A stretch of 64,000 bases of DNA, taken from positions 2,108,001 through 2,172,000 of the forward strand of contig JAPFFF010000023.1 of NCBI GenBank assembly GCA_039105265.1, read 5' to 3'. The notes under the pieces are model-generated. The model ran no database searches. It saw only the letters and a list, made by a program, of their open reading frames with translations, and had not been told where the DNA came from. Position numbers and translations under genes: made by a program. Shown here one piece after another: positions 40,295 through 49,912 of this stretch. The DNA comes from Tritrichomonas musculus. Lineage: Eukaryota > Parabasalia > Tritrichomonadida > Tritrichomonadidae. The first letter of the stretch is position 1. The number at the start of each line of letters is the position of its first letter.

Positions 40295-41013
40295 TCTCTA
40301 AACTGCTTCTCAGCGGTTGTACAACTAATTGAGAGATATTCAAAAGTTTACATTTATCTACTTTCAAAATTCAATTAGGTTGTACAACCGTTTTTTCATA
40401 TTTAAATAAAAAAGAATAAAAAAAAAGGAATTTATGATTAGATTTGATTTATATAATAAAAGAAATGGAAATGTATGACAGTTTGTAAGCTAGTATTGCT
40501 GAATTGCTATATAGTTTGGTAATGAGCCTATATTTATTTGAAATTTGATTATCATTAATCATGGGAACGTTCTGAGTTACTCCAAAGTGCCATGTAATTT
40601 GCATCTATTTGTTGCGTTGGAACATTTTTACTAATGATACACGAGATTCTGATTAGCTTTCTCTAAGGAATACTAAATAAAAATGATTTGAATTCAATTA
40701 TAATTTTTTCTTTTGAAAATTTGAATGATGTAAAATTTTCTTTCTATGAATTTATATTTATCTACATTCAAAAATTGTATAGAAGTTTATTCATTTCTGA
40801 AGAAAATTTAAAAAAGCAATTAAATGCACAATTTAACAATATTTTAAATAACTTATTTAATCATTATAACTAATCAAACATTATATTGTTAATTATGAAA
40901 GTATATAAAATAAATATTCATTATGAATTTAGATATTAACGAAATTTCAAATACGAAATTTGAATTCCTCTCAAATACTTGTACAACCGTTGAGAACCAG
41001 TTTATTATAGAGA
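40295..41013. mobile_element. Inverted-repeat element, about 720 bp, non-coding
   Basis: The left end (TCTCTAAACTGCTTCTCAGC then GGTTGTACAA, 40295-40324) and the right end (40979-41013) are imperfect reverse complements. Pairing continues inward to give about 55-60 bp. A second short hairpin (CGGTTGTACAAC with its complement at 40371-40390) sits inside the left end. Clear target duplications are not seen. The 61-residue frame inside (40688-40873) is A+T-driven and not convincing. The following 41014-41819 shows nothing. Confidence 0.5.
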
Positions 41014-41819
41014 GGTGTTTCATGTAAGGAATTTGTCGATATATTTATAAATAAAACATTTTATATTATTTATAATTAATTATAATTGGACTATATAATT
41101 ATTTGTGTAATTATTTATTAGTCCTTTTTCAAGATATGAATTTATTTAACATTACTTCTGAATTTTTTTTCAATAGATATATATTTGAAAGTGTATCTAA
41201 CTCCAAAAGTTTGAAAAATCCAAAATTACAAGTATTTAAATGATGCTAAATTTGATTTAGAATATTTTTATTATAGTGTTTATGTAAAACTTCTCAGCAA
41301 TCCTGAGATATAACGTCTGTTAAAAAAGCAGTCAATTCAGAATCTAGTTAATAAATTTGAGAAAATAAAATATTCAAAATTTTGAGAAAAAAAATCTTAA
41401 TATTTTGATATTTATTTGATTAAAATATGTAAAATTTGATTATTTAATTAAAATATTGAATAAATATCTTCTTTTTGAAGTAAAAATCACTTTTTTATTT
41501 TCTTCTCTGAACCTGATGTTATATTTTTAGCATTTCCAGAAAACTTTCACTCATAGGCCTTTTAAAATATACAAAAGATAATTGTTAAAAAAATAAAAAG
41601 TATTTTAAGTCTGTTTATTTCTTTATTTTTGCAAATTCGTATCATAATTCCATGTATTTATAGATTTTTTAAACTTGATTTATAAATTATAAATAAAAAT
41701 CATTTTAAAAAAATATTGACTTGTTTAAAAACGATTTACAAAAAAAAAATATTTGATGAAATTTAATAATTGTAAAAATTAATATAAATATAAAATAATA
41801 AAAGAAATTTTTTATATAT

Positions 41820-44290
41820 TTAGAAATGAATTATGATTCCGGGAGCCGTTTCGTGATAAATTTCAGGAAAATCTTGTAAAATTACTTCTGTACCAGATTT
41901 CAACCATTCTGTGATACTTACCACTGTATATTTAGGTATTTGTTCGATACTTTGAAAAGCATAATTGTAAAAAAATGATGCAATTTCTAATCTTTTCACT
42001 TCTGTTGTTCAAATTTGACCATTTATTGCCACACCTCGTTCAACAGGAACTGTATCATTCGCAAATCATGCCGAGATTGAACTCGGCAAGTGCAAAATTG
42101 TGTTTTGAAGATCGTTCGAACATGTATTCTGCATTTCCATTCTCTTTCAAATATATCTGATAGAAAAGTCCCAAATTGTTCTAGCCAATTGGGTATTCAG
42201 CAAATGCTGACTCTTTCAAATTATTTCGTGCTTTGTCAATTTCATTCTTTTCAAGCAGATATATTAAACCAAGATCATTATATGAAATATAACGGTAATT
42301 GTTAGCTTGATATGTTGTTAAACTTCCTCCATCTTTTTTATTTTGTATTGTTTGGAATCCTGCTTCAATTTGTATTGATTTTTTAAAATAAGCCATTGCT
42401 TCTTCTAAATTCAAAGGAAATATGTCATTATTAGAATTAAAATCACCTAAATATCGGGTGGTGAAAAAGTCGATCAAAATAATTTTTAGCTTTCAATTGA
42501 TCTTTTGGAGTGCCAAGGCCTTTTTCATAAAGAAGACCTAAATTAAAAAGACCTGAAGAATTGTTTAGTCTGGCCGATCGTTCAAAATAATACATTGCTC
42601 CATTGTAATTTGGTTTATCACCTTTGTTAACATAGTATAAAAGTCCTAAACTATTAAATACATCTGAATTATTAAGTTTAGATGATTGTTCATAATATTC
42701 CCTCACTTTATTATAATCTTGCGATACTCCATATCCTTTTTCATAAAGTTGTCCTAAATGATTAAATGCAGCTGAATTATTAAGTTTAGATTATTGTTCA
42801 TAATTTTCTCTCACTTTATTATAATCTTGTGATACTCCATATCCTTTTTCATAAAGTTGTCCTAAATAATTAAATGCAGCTGAATTATTAAGTTTAGATT
42901 ATTGTTCATAATTTTCTCTCGCTTTATTATAATCTTGTGATACTCCATATCCTTTTTCATAAAGATATCCTAAATAATTTAATGCATCTGAATTATTAAA
43001 TTTAATTAATTGTTCATATAACAGTTTCAATAAAAGATAATATAAATTGTTGTCATTTTTTAAGCAGTCTTCATATATTGTATTAAATGAAGCAAAGAAC
43101 GTTTTTAAAATATTTTTAATTTCTTCAATTATTATTCTATCGATTGCTTTATATTGAACACATTGGTCATAAATATGATAAATAATATTTGGACTGTTTA
43201 AAATTGGTTTGATTGGTTTTTCTTTATCTTCAATAGATGAAAGCACATTTTCTTGTTCTGGTGATGAATATAACTGAGATCCAAGATCATTTGTAAATAG
43301 ATCTGGTGAATCTATTGATCGAATGGTTTCAAAGACTGAAATATGTGGAATAAGATTGTGATCAAGCAGGATGTTCGATGGTTTTAGATCTCGATGAATT
43401 AGTCCATTTTTATGAAGATAATCGATTCCATTTGAAATTTTAATGATTGTATAAATTAAATATAATTCATCAACTTGATTGTTCTTTATATATAAATTTA
43501 ACGAATCATTACTCATGAATTCATAAATAAAACCTGTAATTTGCTGATTTTTCAATACAAATCCATAAAATCGAACAAAACATTCATGAGAATATTTTTT
43601 ACAAAAATTTTCTTCGTGATTCTTCTTAGACTGATAGTATTCCTTCATTACAAAAATATAAAATGTGGGGATGTGAACTACTAACTTATATGATGTATAA
43701 CTGTTGGCATATAACTTTCTCAATGTTATAAATTCATCTTCTTGGAATTCATATTTGCCATTTGTTATAATTTTATCTGTAATTTCATCAAAATTAAAAA
43801 ATGATGAATCTTCGAAATAATATGATGGAAATTTATATCTGTAAATCAAGTAACCCATAATTGAATCAATCGTAGATTTAACAAAAATGTTACTATTGAT
43901 TGTGCTTGGGTATTTATTGCAAAAGCTTTGAATGGATTCTTTTAATTCATTCACAAAACGATCATTGGGTAAATTAGCTTTTATTCTAACATTAATAAGT
44001 GATATTTTCTGACTTTTCAAATTGTTTAGGAAATCATTGATCAATTCTGAATAAATTTGGTCGATGATAAAGCACTTTCCTTCAACACAAAAAATGCATT
44101 TTGCTTTAGTAATATCACCTTCTTTAGTTAACTCGGAGAAATGGTATGTCAGAAATTTGAATTGGCTGAAATATTGGAAAAGATTTGACATAAAATCATG
44201 ATCGTCTTTTTCAGCATTAAATTTATGATATGTAAAAGAAAATTTGGAGTATAAATCACGAATAACATCATTATCGATTTGATTTATCAT
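41820..44290 (-). pseudogene. TKL-type kinase with Sel1-like repeats, decayed
   Basis: The N-terminal frame (44290-42899, 463 residues) has a trichomonad-type lead region, then a kinase domain with Lys216 (FVMKEYY), HRDLKPSN (299-306) and a SPEQE activation-loop end. The DFG motif is replaced by SVF (318-320), and a piece of the C-lobe after SPEQE is missing. Sel1-like repeats (ALNYLGYLYEKGYGVSQDYN) follow on the minus strand down to a stop at 41822-41820. Two adjacent Sel1 units carry the same TAA in place of TCA (EQ*SKLNNS, near 42899 and 42790). Later frames are shifted near 42460 and again near 42180, where NLGLFYQIYLKENGNAEYMF resumes. The gene could not make a full protein, and the kinase would be catalytically dead anyway. 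Confidence 0.8.
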
Positions 44291-44337
44291 TGCTTTCCAT
44301 TGATATAATGGGCTAATAATATATAAAAATATTCCTG

Positions 44338-45738
44338 ATGGTAATTCAATTTTGTTTTCAATTTTCCATTAGATTTAGCTTCAACAGAGGTTTAAAGACA
44401 ATTGTTGGTAATGGACGTCTCCTTCAAAGTTTTTCGCACAATATCATAGATAATGGTGCTGTAGTTTTTGAAGATGATACGATTATTGATATTGGCAAAA
44501 CCTATGATATGAAGGCAAAATATCCAAATTCACAATATCATAACGCAGAAAATAAGATAATTATGCCTGGTCTCATTAATTGTCATGGTCATTACTATAG
44601 CTTGTTTAGTCGAGGTCTTGCATTAAAAGATCCACCTGGTAAAACATTCCTTGAAGTTCTTGAAAGACTCTGGTGGCGTCTTGATCGTTCATTACAGCAT
44701 GAAGACAGTTACTTGTCAGCAGCAGCTTTCAATATTGAAGCTTTGAAATCAGGATGTACAACAGTTTTTGATCATCACTCATCTCCGAACTGTATTGAAG
44801 GAGCAAATGATGATATTGCAAGGGCAGCTCTGGAATGTCACATTCGTAACAATATTGCCTACGAAGTTACAGATAGAAATGGATTAGAAGGTGCAAAATT
44901 AGGAATTGAAGAAAACAGACGCTTTATTGAAAGATGCTACAAAACAAATCCAAATCCTCTGCTTACAGCTTCATTTGGTTTACATACTTCTCTCACTTGT
45001 AGCGATGATACGTTATCCAAAGCAGTTGAAGCCTTGGAATCTGTCAAAGAAGCCAGAAACAGAGTTGGCTTTCACATTCACGTTGGTGAATGCCTTGATG
45101 ATGAAGAAATATGCATTAAAAGGCATGGAAAGCGAATTGTCGATCGTTTATTAAGTTTTGGAATTGCAAGAGAAAGGTCAATTTTTGCCCACTGTGTTCA
45201 CCTTGACGATCATGAGCTTGATCTTGTCAAGAAATCAGGAACAACGATCGTTACAAATCCATCAGCAAATACTGGAAATGCAGTTGGTATTGCCAGAGCT
45301 GTTGATATAATGAAACGCGGAATTCCACTGACTCTCGGCAGTGATGCCATTACATATGATATGTTCCAAGAACTCAAGTTTTTGTACTTCATTCAAAAGT
45401 TAAATTACAGAGATCCACGCGTCATGGGTACCGATTCATTGCGCATCTTGATGGAAGGAAACTCGAATCTTGCCTCGAAAATTTTCAAGAAAAAAGTTGG
45501 CGTCCTTCAGCCTGGCGCTTTCGCCGATATCATCCTCGTTGACTACGATAGCCCGACACCCGTTTCGATTGAGAACTTTACATGGCACGCTGTTTTTGGA
45601 TTATCATGTGCAAATGTGAATTCTACAATCGTCGGAGGAAAGTTCGTAGTGAAGAATAAGGAACTACTGACAGTCGATGAAAAGGAAATCCTGGCTCGTT
45701 GCAGAGAAAGGGAACCTGGTGTTGCCGAAAGATTTTAA
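44338..45738 (+). CDS. SsnA-like amidohydrolase (chlorohydrolase/cytosine deaminase superfamily)
   Basis: The protein has 466 residues and matches the metal-dependent amidohydrolase TIM barrel. It shows the N-terminal strand IVGNGRLLQSF, PGLINCHGH (metal His83 and His85), GFHIHVGE (His248, Glu251), AHCVHL (His285/288) and LTLGSDA (Asp336). The segments ERLWWRLDRSL and TVFDHHSSP point to the bacterial SsnA/guanine-deaminase-like group. It would hydrolyse a C-N bond of a ring or side-chain amine; the exact substrate is unknown. A bacterial (Clostridia-like) origin by transfer is likely. The first about 18 residues are not part of the fold, so the true start may lie slightly downstream. The ATG is only 47 bp from the divergent kinase relic, so they shared a promoter region. 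Confidence 0.9.
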   Translation: MVIQFCFQFSIRFSFNRGLKTIVGNGRLLQSFSHNIIDNGAVVFEDDTIIDIGKTYDMKAKYPNSQYHNAENKIIMPGLINCHGHYYSLFSRGLALKDPPGKTFLEVLERLWWRLDRSLQHEDSYLSAAAFNIEALKSGCTTVFDHHSSPNCIEGANDDIARAALECHIRNNIAYEVTDRNGLEGAKLGIEENRRFIERCYKTNPNPLLTASFGLHTSLTCSDDTLSKAVEALESVKEARNRVGFHIHVGECLDDEEICIKRHGKRIVDRLLSFGIARERSIFAHCVHLDDHELDLVKKSGTTIVTNPSANTGNAVGIARAVDIMKRGIPLTLGSDAITYDMFQELKFLYFIQKLNYRDPRVMGTDSLRILMEGNSNLASKIFKKKVGVLQPGAFADIILVDYDSPTPVSIENFTWHAVFGLSCANVNSTIVGGKFVVKNKELLTVDEKEILARCREREPGVAERF

Positions 45739-46281
45739 ATAAGCTTTCGCAATTTTATAAAAATTTGAGTTTTCTGTTGATTATTGTAGTGGTATTTCAT
45801 GTATGTTAATGTATTGAAATTCTTCATTTATATCTCGTTGTATAAAAAAAAAAACATTATTTGCAATTATTTAATGATGAAGCAAAATAAAGCTTATATT
45901 ATTAATTTAATATAAATTTACAATAGAGAAATTGGCCTAATGGTATGATTCTCTCCTCGGGTTCGAATCTCTCATTATTTGAATATTTTATCTTTTTCTT
46001 TGTCTCCATCCTATTCCAATTAAAATATAGTTCATTAAACTTTTTCATATTTTCATTCTGAGCATTCTCAATAAATTTTCCTTATTTGATTTTGAAAAAA
46101 ATTATTGCATTGAATATTTTGTAATTTCTCTTTTTAATAAACAAAATATTTTAGAACCATATATATAATCATGTAAAAGGTTTTTGTCTAGCTTTATTTA
46201 GAACAAAAAGAGATTCATATGAAATAATTTGAGATTAAAAATGGTCGACCAAATAGGCATTCAATTTGATATTTTAAGAAT
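45739..46281. other. Intergenic with tRNA-Pro relic
   Basis: A+T-rich spacer. Apart from the tRNA relic at 45925-45974 and an AAACTTTTTCAT motif near 46036 no feature is seen. Confidence 0.5.
45925..45974 (+). pseudogene. tRNA-Pro relic lacking the anticodon arm
   Basis: The sequence AGAGAAATTGGCCTAATGGT, ATGATTCTC, then CTCGGGTTCGAATCTCTCA matches the tRNA-Pro(CGG) at 48177-48248 at both ends, including the CAATAG 5' flank. About 20 nt covering the anticodon stem-loop and part of the variable region are missing. It is oriented opposite to the intact tRNA. Confidence 0.75.
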
Positions 46282-47934
46282 ATGTTTTGTTTTATAATAT
46301 TTTATCTTAATAGACTTGTTTCAGGGAATGACGCTAGTGAAATAGAGAAAAAACATCTTATCATTGACTTTGGAGGAAAATATCTTAAAGGCGCTTTAGA
46401 TAATTATTCACCAGATTCATTTTTATATCTTACCAAAAAAGAAAATAATGTTTGTGATTCGCCATATTGTTATTTGATTCCAAATTCAATATCAGCTGCT
46501 GTTGACGACATGATGTCTACAAATACATCTGAAGAGGCCGTTCGAGTTGGCCAAGAAGCTTTTATTAAAGCCAGGAAAAATAAGCTTCTAGGGATAGAAT
46601 TTTTCGGTGCAATTTACAATCGAAAGCGCAAATACATCAGCTCAAATTCTGATTTTTTCAACATTGACAATAATGTAACCATCAGTGATTTTCCACTTTT
46701 CTGGTATCTCATTCAATTCTTCACAAAATACCAAAACAAGACTTTAGCAGATGATTTGACAATCATTCTTCCCGGATACTCGACAGATGTCACTTTTGAA
46801 GAATTGAAAGTAGCGAATAATCAAACATTCAAAAAAATCAACTTTTTCAGAGATTTTGAAATAATTCAAAAGGTTCATTCAAACCTCTTTTCAAAAAGTG
46901 AGAATAAAAATGTTCTCTATCTTGATTTTGGAGCTTTTTCAGTTAAAGCAACCGTTGTTAACCGCCAAAATGAAGTTGTTTTTTATGATTTTGACGATCA
47001 AATTGGTATTGAAAAAGTTGCTTATAGACGGGCTCCCAAAGATCAAGAAGAAGAAGGAAAAGATAAAACTAATAAAAGAAAGAGAAATGAAAAAGATCTT
47101 TATGACAACCGCGTCTCAAAAGCGCGTGAAGAAGCTTACAAAGCGATGGAAAAAGTTTCTTTTTATGACGAACTTTTTGAAAGAAACTTGAATGAGTTAA
47201 TTCAAAAAGCTAAGTCAAGAGAATCAGCAATTGATGAAATCATTCTTATTGGAGGAGGTTGTCAATTTCCATTTGTCAGAAAAACCGTTGAGAGCCTTTC
47301 AAAAGAGACAAAAACGGGGTTAATTGATACTCTCAATTTGAATCACTCCACTTTTTTCATTGACGGTTATAAATTGACCTTAAATGATAAAAATTTGCCA
47401 TCATCGAATAAGTTTATATATCATCCACTTTTTGTGAAGTATAACGGTCAGACACACAAAATTCCTGAATTTTCAGAGCAATCTTATCAATTTAAAATAA
47501 ACCTCGGAAAAATTCAAAGAATTGAAAAAGTGAATCAATCATCGGTTTGGAATAATCAATTCAAGATTGTTACCGACGAATCACATGTCATTAGCGGAAT
47601 GCCAAAAGCGGTTTTAAATTTGGAATTTGAATTGAATGAAACCGACTCAATTGAAAACAAATTCATTCAAATATCAGGCTCTTTTTCTGATAGAAGAGAA
47701 AAATGTGAAAACTCATTCTGTCTGAATTTTGAAGCTGAGTTGTGTGATGTGAATGACGATAAAGAAATTGAGTGCAAAGAAAAAGTTTCTGTTGTGAAGT
47801 CAAATGTGACAGTTATAAAAAGCATCGAAGCACAGAAAAGAGCAAGAGAAACAGATGCAGCAATGGGAATGATTCGTGCTTTGTTTAGCCAGTTTTCACA
47901 AGCAAAGAATAAAAAGAAGAGTGAAGAACTCTGA
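46282..47934 (+). CDS. Hsp70-superfamily protein, GRP170/HYOU1-like (ER)
   Basis: The protein has 550 residues. A hydrophobic start (MFCFIIFYLNRLVSG) looks like a signal peptide. The actin-like ATPase fold shows the phosphate-1 loop LIIDFGGKYLKGAL (27-39), phosphate-2 VLYLDFGAFSVKATV (211-225) and the adenosine motif IILIGGGCQFPFVRK (320-334). The degenerate loops (GG-KYLK, no GT-T) are of the Hsp110/GRP170 class, which act as nucleotide-exchange factors and chaperones in the ER. It is short for a GRP170 (usually over 850 residues): the NBD is reduced, with a charged linker (EEEGKDKTNKRKRNEK), and the substrate-binding part is abbreviated. The C-terminus KKKSEEL could be a weak KDEL-type retention signal. 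Confidence 0.8.
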   Translation: MFCFIIFYLNRLVSGNDASEIEKKHLIIDFGGKYLKGALDNYSPDSFLYLTKKENNVCDSPYCYLIPNSISAAVDDMMSTNTSEEAVRVGQEAFIKARKNKLLGIEFFGAIYNRKRKYISSNSDFFNIDNNVTISDFPLFWYLIQFFTKYQNKTLADDLTIILPGYSTDVTFEELKVANNQTFKKINFFRDFEIIQKVHSNLFSKSENKNVLYLDFGAFSVKATVVNRQNEVVFYDFDDQIGIEKVAYRRAPKDQEEEGKDKTNKRKRNEKDLYDNRVSKAREEAYKAMEKVSFYDELFERNLNELIQKAKSRESAIDEIILIGGGCQFPFVRKTVESLSKETKTGLIDTLNLNHSTFFIDGYKLTLNDKNLPSSNKFIYHPLFVKYNGQTHKIPEFSEQSYQFKINLGKIQRIEKVNQSSVWNNQFKIVTDESHVISGMPKAVLNLEFELNETDSIENKFIQISGSFSDRREKCENSFCLNFEAELCDVNDDKEIECKEKVSVVKSNVTVIKSIEAQKRARETDAAMGMIRALFSQFSQAKNKKKSEEL

Positions 47935-48176
47935 ATAAGCATTCAAAGTCATCTTTCTTTTTAATAAAAAATAAGAATCAAAGTAAAATTTTAAATTGTA
48001 ATCACTCAAATTTTATATAAAATTTGGAATGAAAGATCATAAAATTGGTGTTTAAAATGATCTAATCAAAAATGGTGTCTATTTTAAAAATAAAAATAAT
48101 AAAAACTTAAAAAAAAAAAATCCATTTTATATAATTAATTTGGTGTTTAAGAGAAAAAATAAAAATGATCAAAAAA
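47935..48176. other. Short spacer, no gene
   Basis: A+T-rich, with an A-rich tract just upstream of the tRNA-Pro 3' end (on the minus strand this is the T-run expected of a Pol III terminator). Confidence 0.5.
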
Positions 48177-48248
48177 TGAGAGATTCGGGATTCGAACCCG
48201 AGGCCTCTCGTCCCCGAAACGAGAATCATACCACTAGACTAATCTCCC
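48177..48248 (-). tRNA. tRNA-Pro (CGG)
   Basis: A 72-nt cloverleaf: acceptor GGGAGAT/ATCTCTC with discriminator A, D arm GTCTAGTGGTATGAT, anticodon stem CTCGT/ACGAG with loop TTCGGGG (anticodon CGG), and T arm TCGGG-TTCGAAT-CCCGA. All stems are fully paired. Confidence 0.95.
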
Positions 48249-48954
48249 TATTGTGCAATATTTAGATTATGCAAATAATGTTCTTTACTTAACGAGGTAT
48301 GGTAAAAAAAAAATCATAAATTTTACTAAAATAACGTCACAAATTTGAAGACATTTTGACGATTAGAAACGCACATATTAAATTCAACAATGCCGATCAA
48401 CCCACACCACGAATAGTTTATATTTGAATTCGATAAACTTTATAAATAATTAAAATACTGGTATTCATCTTTCTACTACAAATGCAGTAGGTGCAATTTC
48501 ATTAATGTTGATACTGATTATCAATCATTATTGTTGTTTTCTATTTTATTGAGTTGCTACTCATGCTTCTTTTTGCCAAAAATGCAAAAAAGTTCCAAAT
48601 TTTTTTCTATTGCACGGTACAAGGTCAATATTGACCTTAACCGCCATGGGCAATTACGATTACGATTTCATAATTTATATAAAAATAAAAATAAATTAAT
48701 ACCTCTGCATTTTTGAATTGATCCAAAAAAATCTGGTTTAAAGAATACCAGTTTTTTTCGTGATCTGGTATTTTTTCTATCGGTAAACATCAATGCTATG
48801 AAAATTATGGGTCATTTGTTAATTTATTACAATTAATAATAATAATAATAATATGAAGAAAAAATAATTAATTCTATTAATTGCCATTTTAAAATGAATA
48901 GAAAATCATATTGAAAGTAACTGCTTAATTTCGTAATTTTCAGAATAGTCGACT

Positions 48955-48955
<1 letters not shown>
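48249..48955. other. Intergenic, no gene seen
   Basis: A+T-rich with an (AAT)n run at 48834-48853. The ORF at 48531-48716 has no features of a gene. Confidence 0.45.

Positions 48956-48988
<33 letters not shown>
48956..48988. repeat. Poly-T tract of 33 bp
   Basis: On the minus strand this A33 run directly continues the truncated ankyrin coding frame (..DCHEKKKK). Confidence 0.95.
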
Positions 48989-49505
48989 CATGACAATCTT
49001 CACTATTAATGTCAATCTCTTTCTTTTCGAGCAAAAGTTTTATTCTTTCAAGATTTCCTATTTCAACTGCAATGCTGCCTTCTCTTCCATTTGATTGTTA
49101 CCTGAGAGATGGAATGATTTTTCATTAATATCAATATCTTGCCTGGCTAACAATGATACGATTGCATAAATGGTTTGTTTCTCAATAGACATGTATAATG
49201 CTGTTTGCTCCAAAATCTCGATTTCATTGCCTATTATTGCTTTCACTGATCTGCAATTTATACCAATTTTGCCTGATATTTTGATAAATTCATTTGAAAG
49301 AAATAATTGAATAATTTCATTATTGTTATGGTCAATTGCGAATAGTGATGGAGACAATTCAATTATTTCTTTTTTCTTTTGAAATATTTCATATTTTTCT
49401 GATTTATATAATGCATTAATACTAATCTTTTCATTCGCTAACAAAAGCTTAACAATTTCTATATTGCCTTTTTCAACTGCAAAATATAATGCTGTCTTAC
49501 AAATA
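48989..49505 (-). pseudogene. Ankyrin-repeat gene relic, truncated at both ends
   Basis: The minus-strand sequence resembles the large ankyrin gene at 19638: ALYFAVEKGNIEIVKLLLAN (about 49505-49440), then the 128-residue frame 49444-49058 (ISINALYKSEKYEIF, QTALYMSIEKQTIYAIVSLL), then IGNLERIKLLLEKKEIDINS to 48989. The frame breaks near 49065 and stops abruptly in the A tract. No start or DUF3447 module is present. Confidence 0.7.
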
Positions 49506-49525
49506 TATGTTACATTAAAATTTCA

Positions 49526-49630
49526 TTGAAAGATATGATTGTGAATAATATTGAATGATATGATTTTGAATAGTATTGAAAGACATGATTTCGGATTTCA
49601 TTGAAAGATATGATTTTGAATGTTATTGAA
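49526..49630. repeat. 25-bp minisatellite, about four copies
   Basis: Units beginning TTGAAAGATATGATT start at 49526, 49551, 49576 and 49601, with a partial unit at 49626. The period is exactly 25 bp. The rest of 49631-49912 shows nothing. Confidence 0.85.
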
Positions 49631-49912
49631 ATATTTTTATTTGTCATAATTAAATTATTAAACTTTTTGAGAATAAAATCTCCATAAGTAGATTCTACTC
49701 TGCAGATGCCTTATTCTTCTGTTTATTCAATTTTCTCCCATTGAATTTGTAAATACTTCAATATCAGAAAAAAAACACTTGAAATTGAAGTTTATTGCCT
49801 TCAAAATTTTCTCCCATAAAAGTAATTGCGATCAATATTAATCGGGTTTATTTTTATATAACATAAAATTTGCGTTTTATTTACGGATTTTTTCAACTTT
49901 AGACAAAAATAT

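Noticed and set aside
44338-44400. Intron in the amidohydrolase 5' end (TTCCATTAG looks like an acceptor)
   Set aside because: No GT donor or branch motif of the trichomonad type is present upstream, and the frame is open from the ATG.
48531-48716. 61-residue ORF
   Set aside because: It is short, with no family features, and lies in a spacer with mono- and trinucleotide runs.
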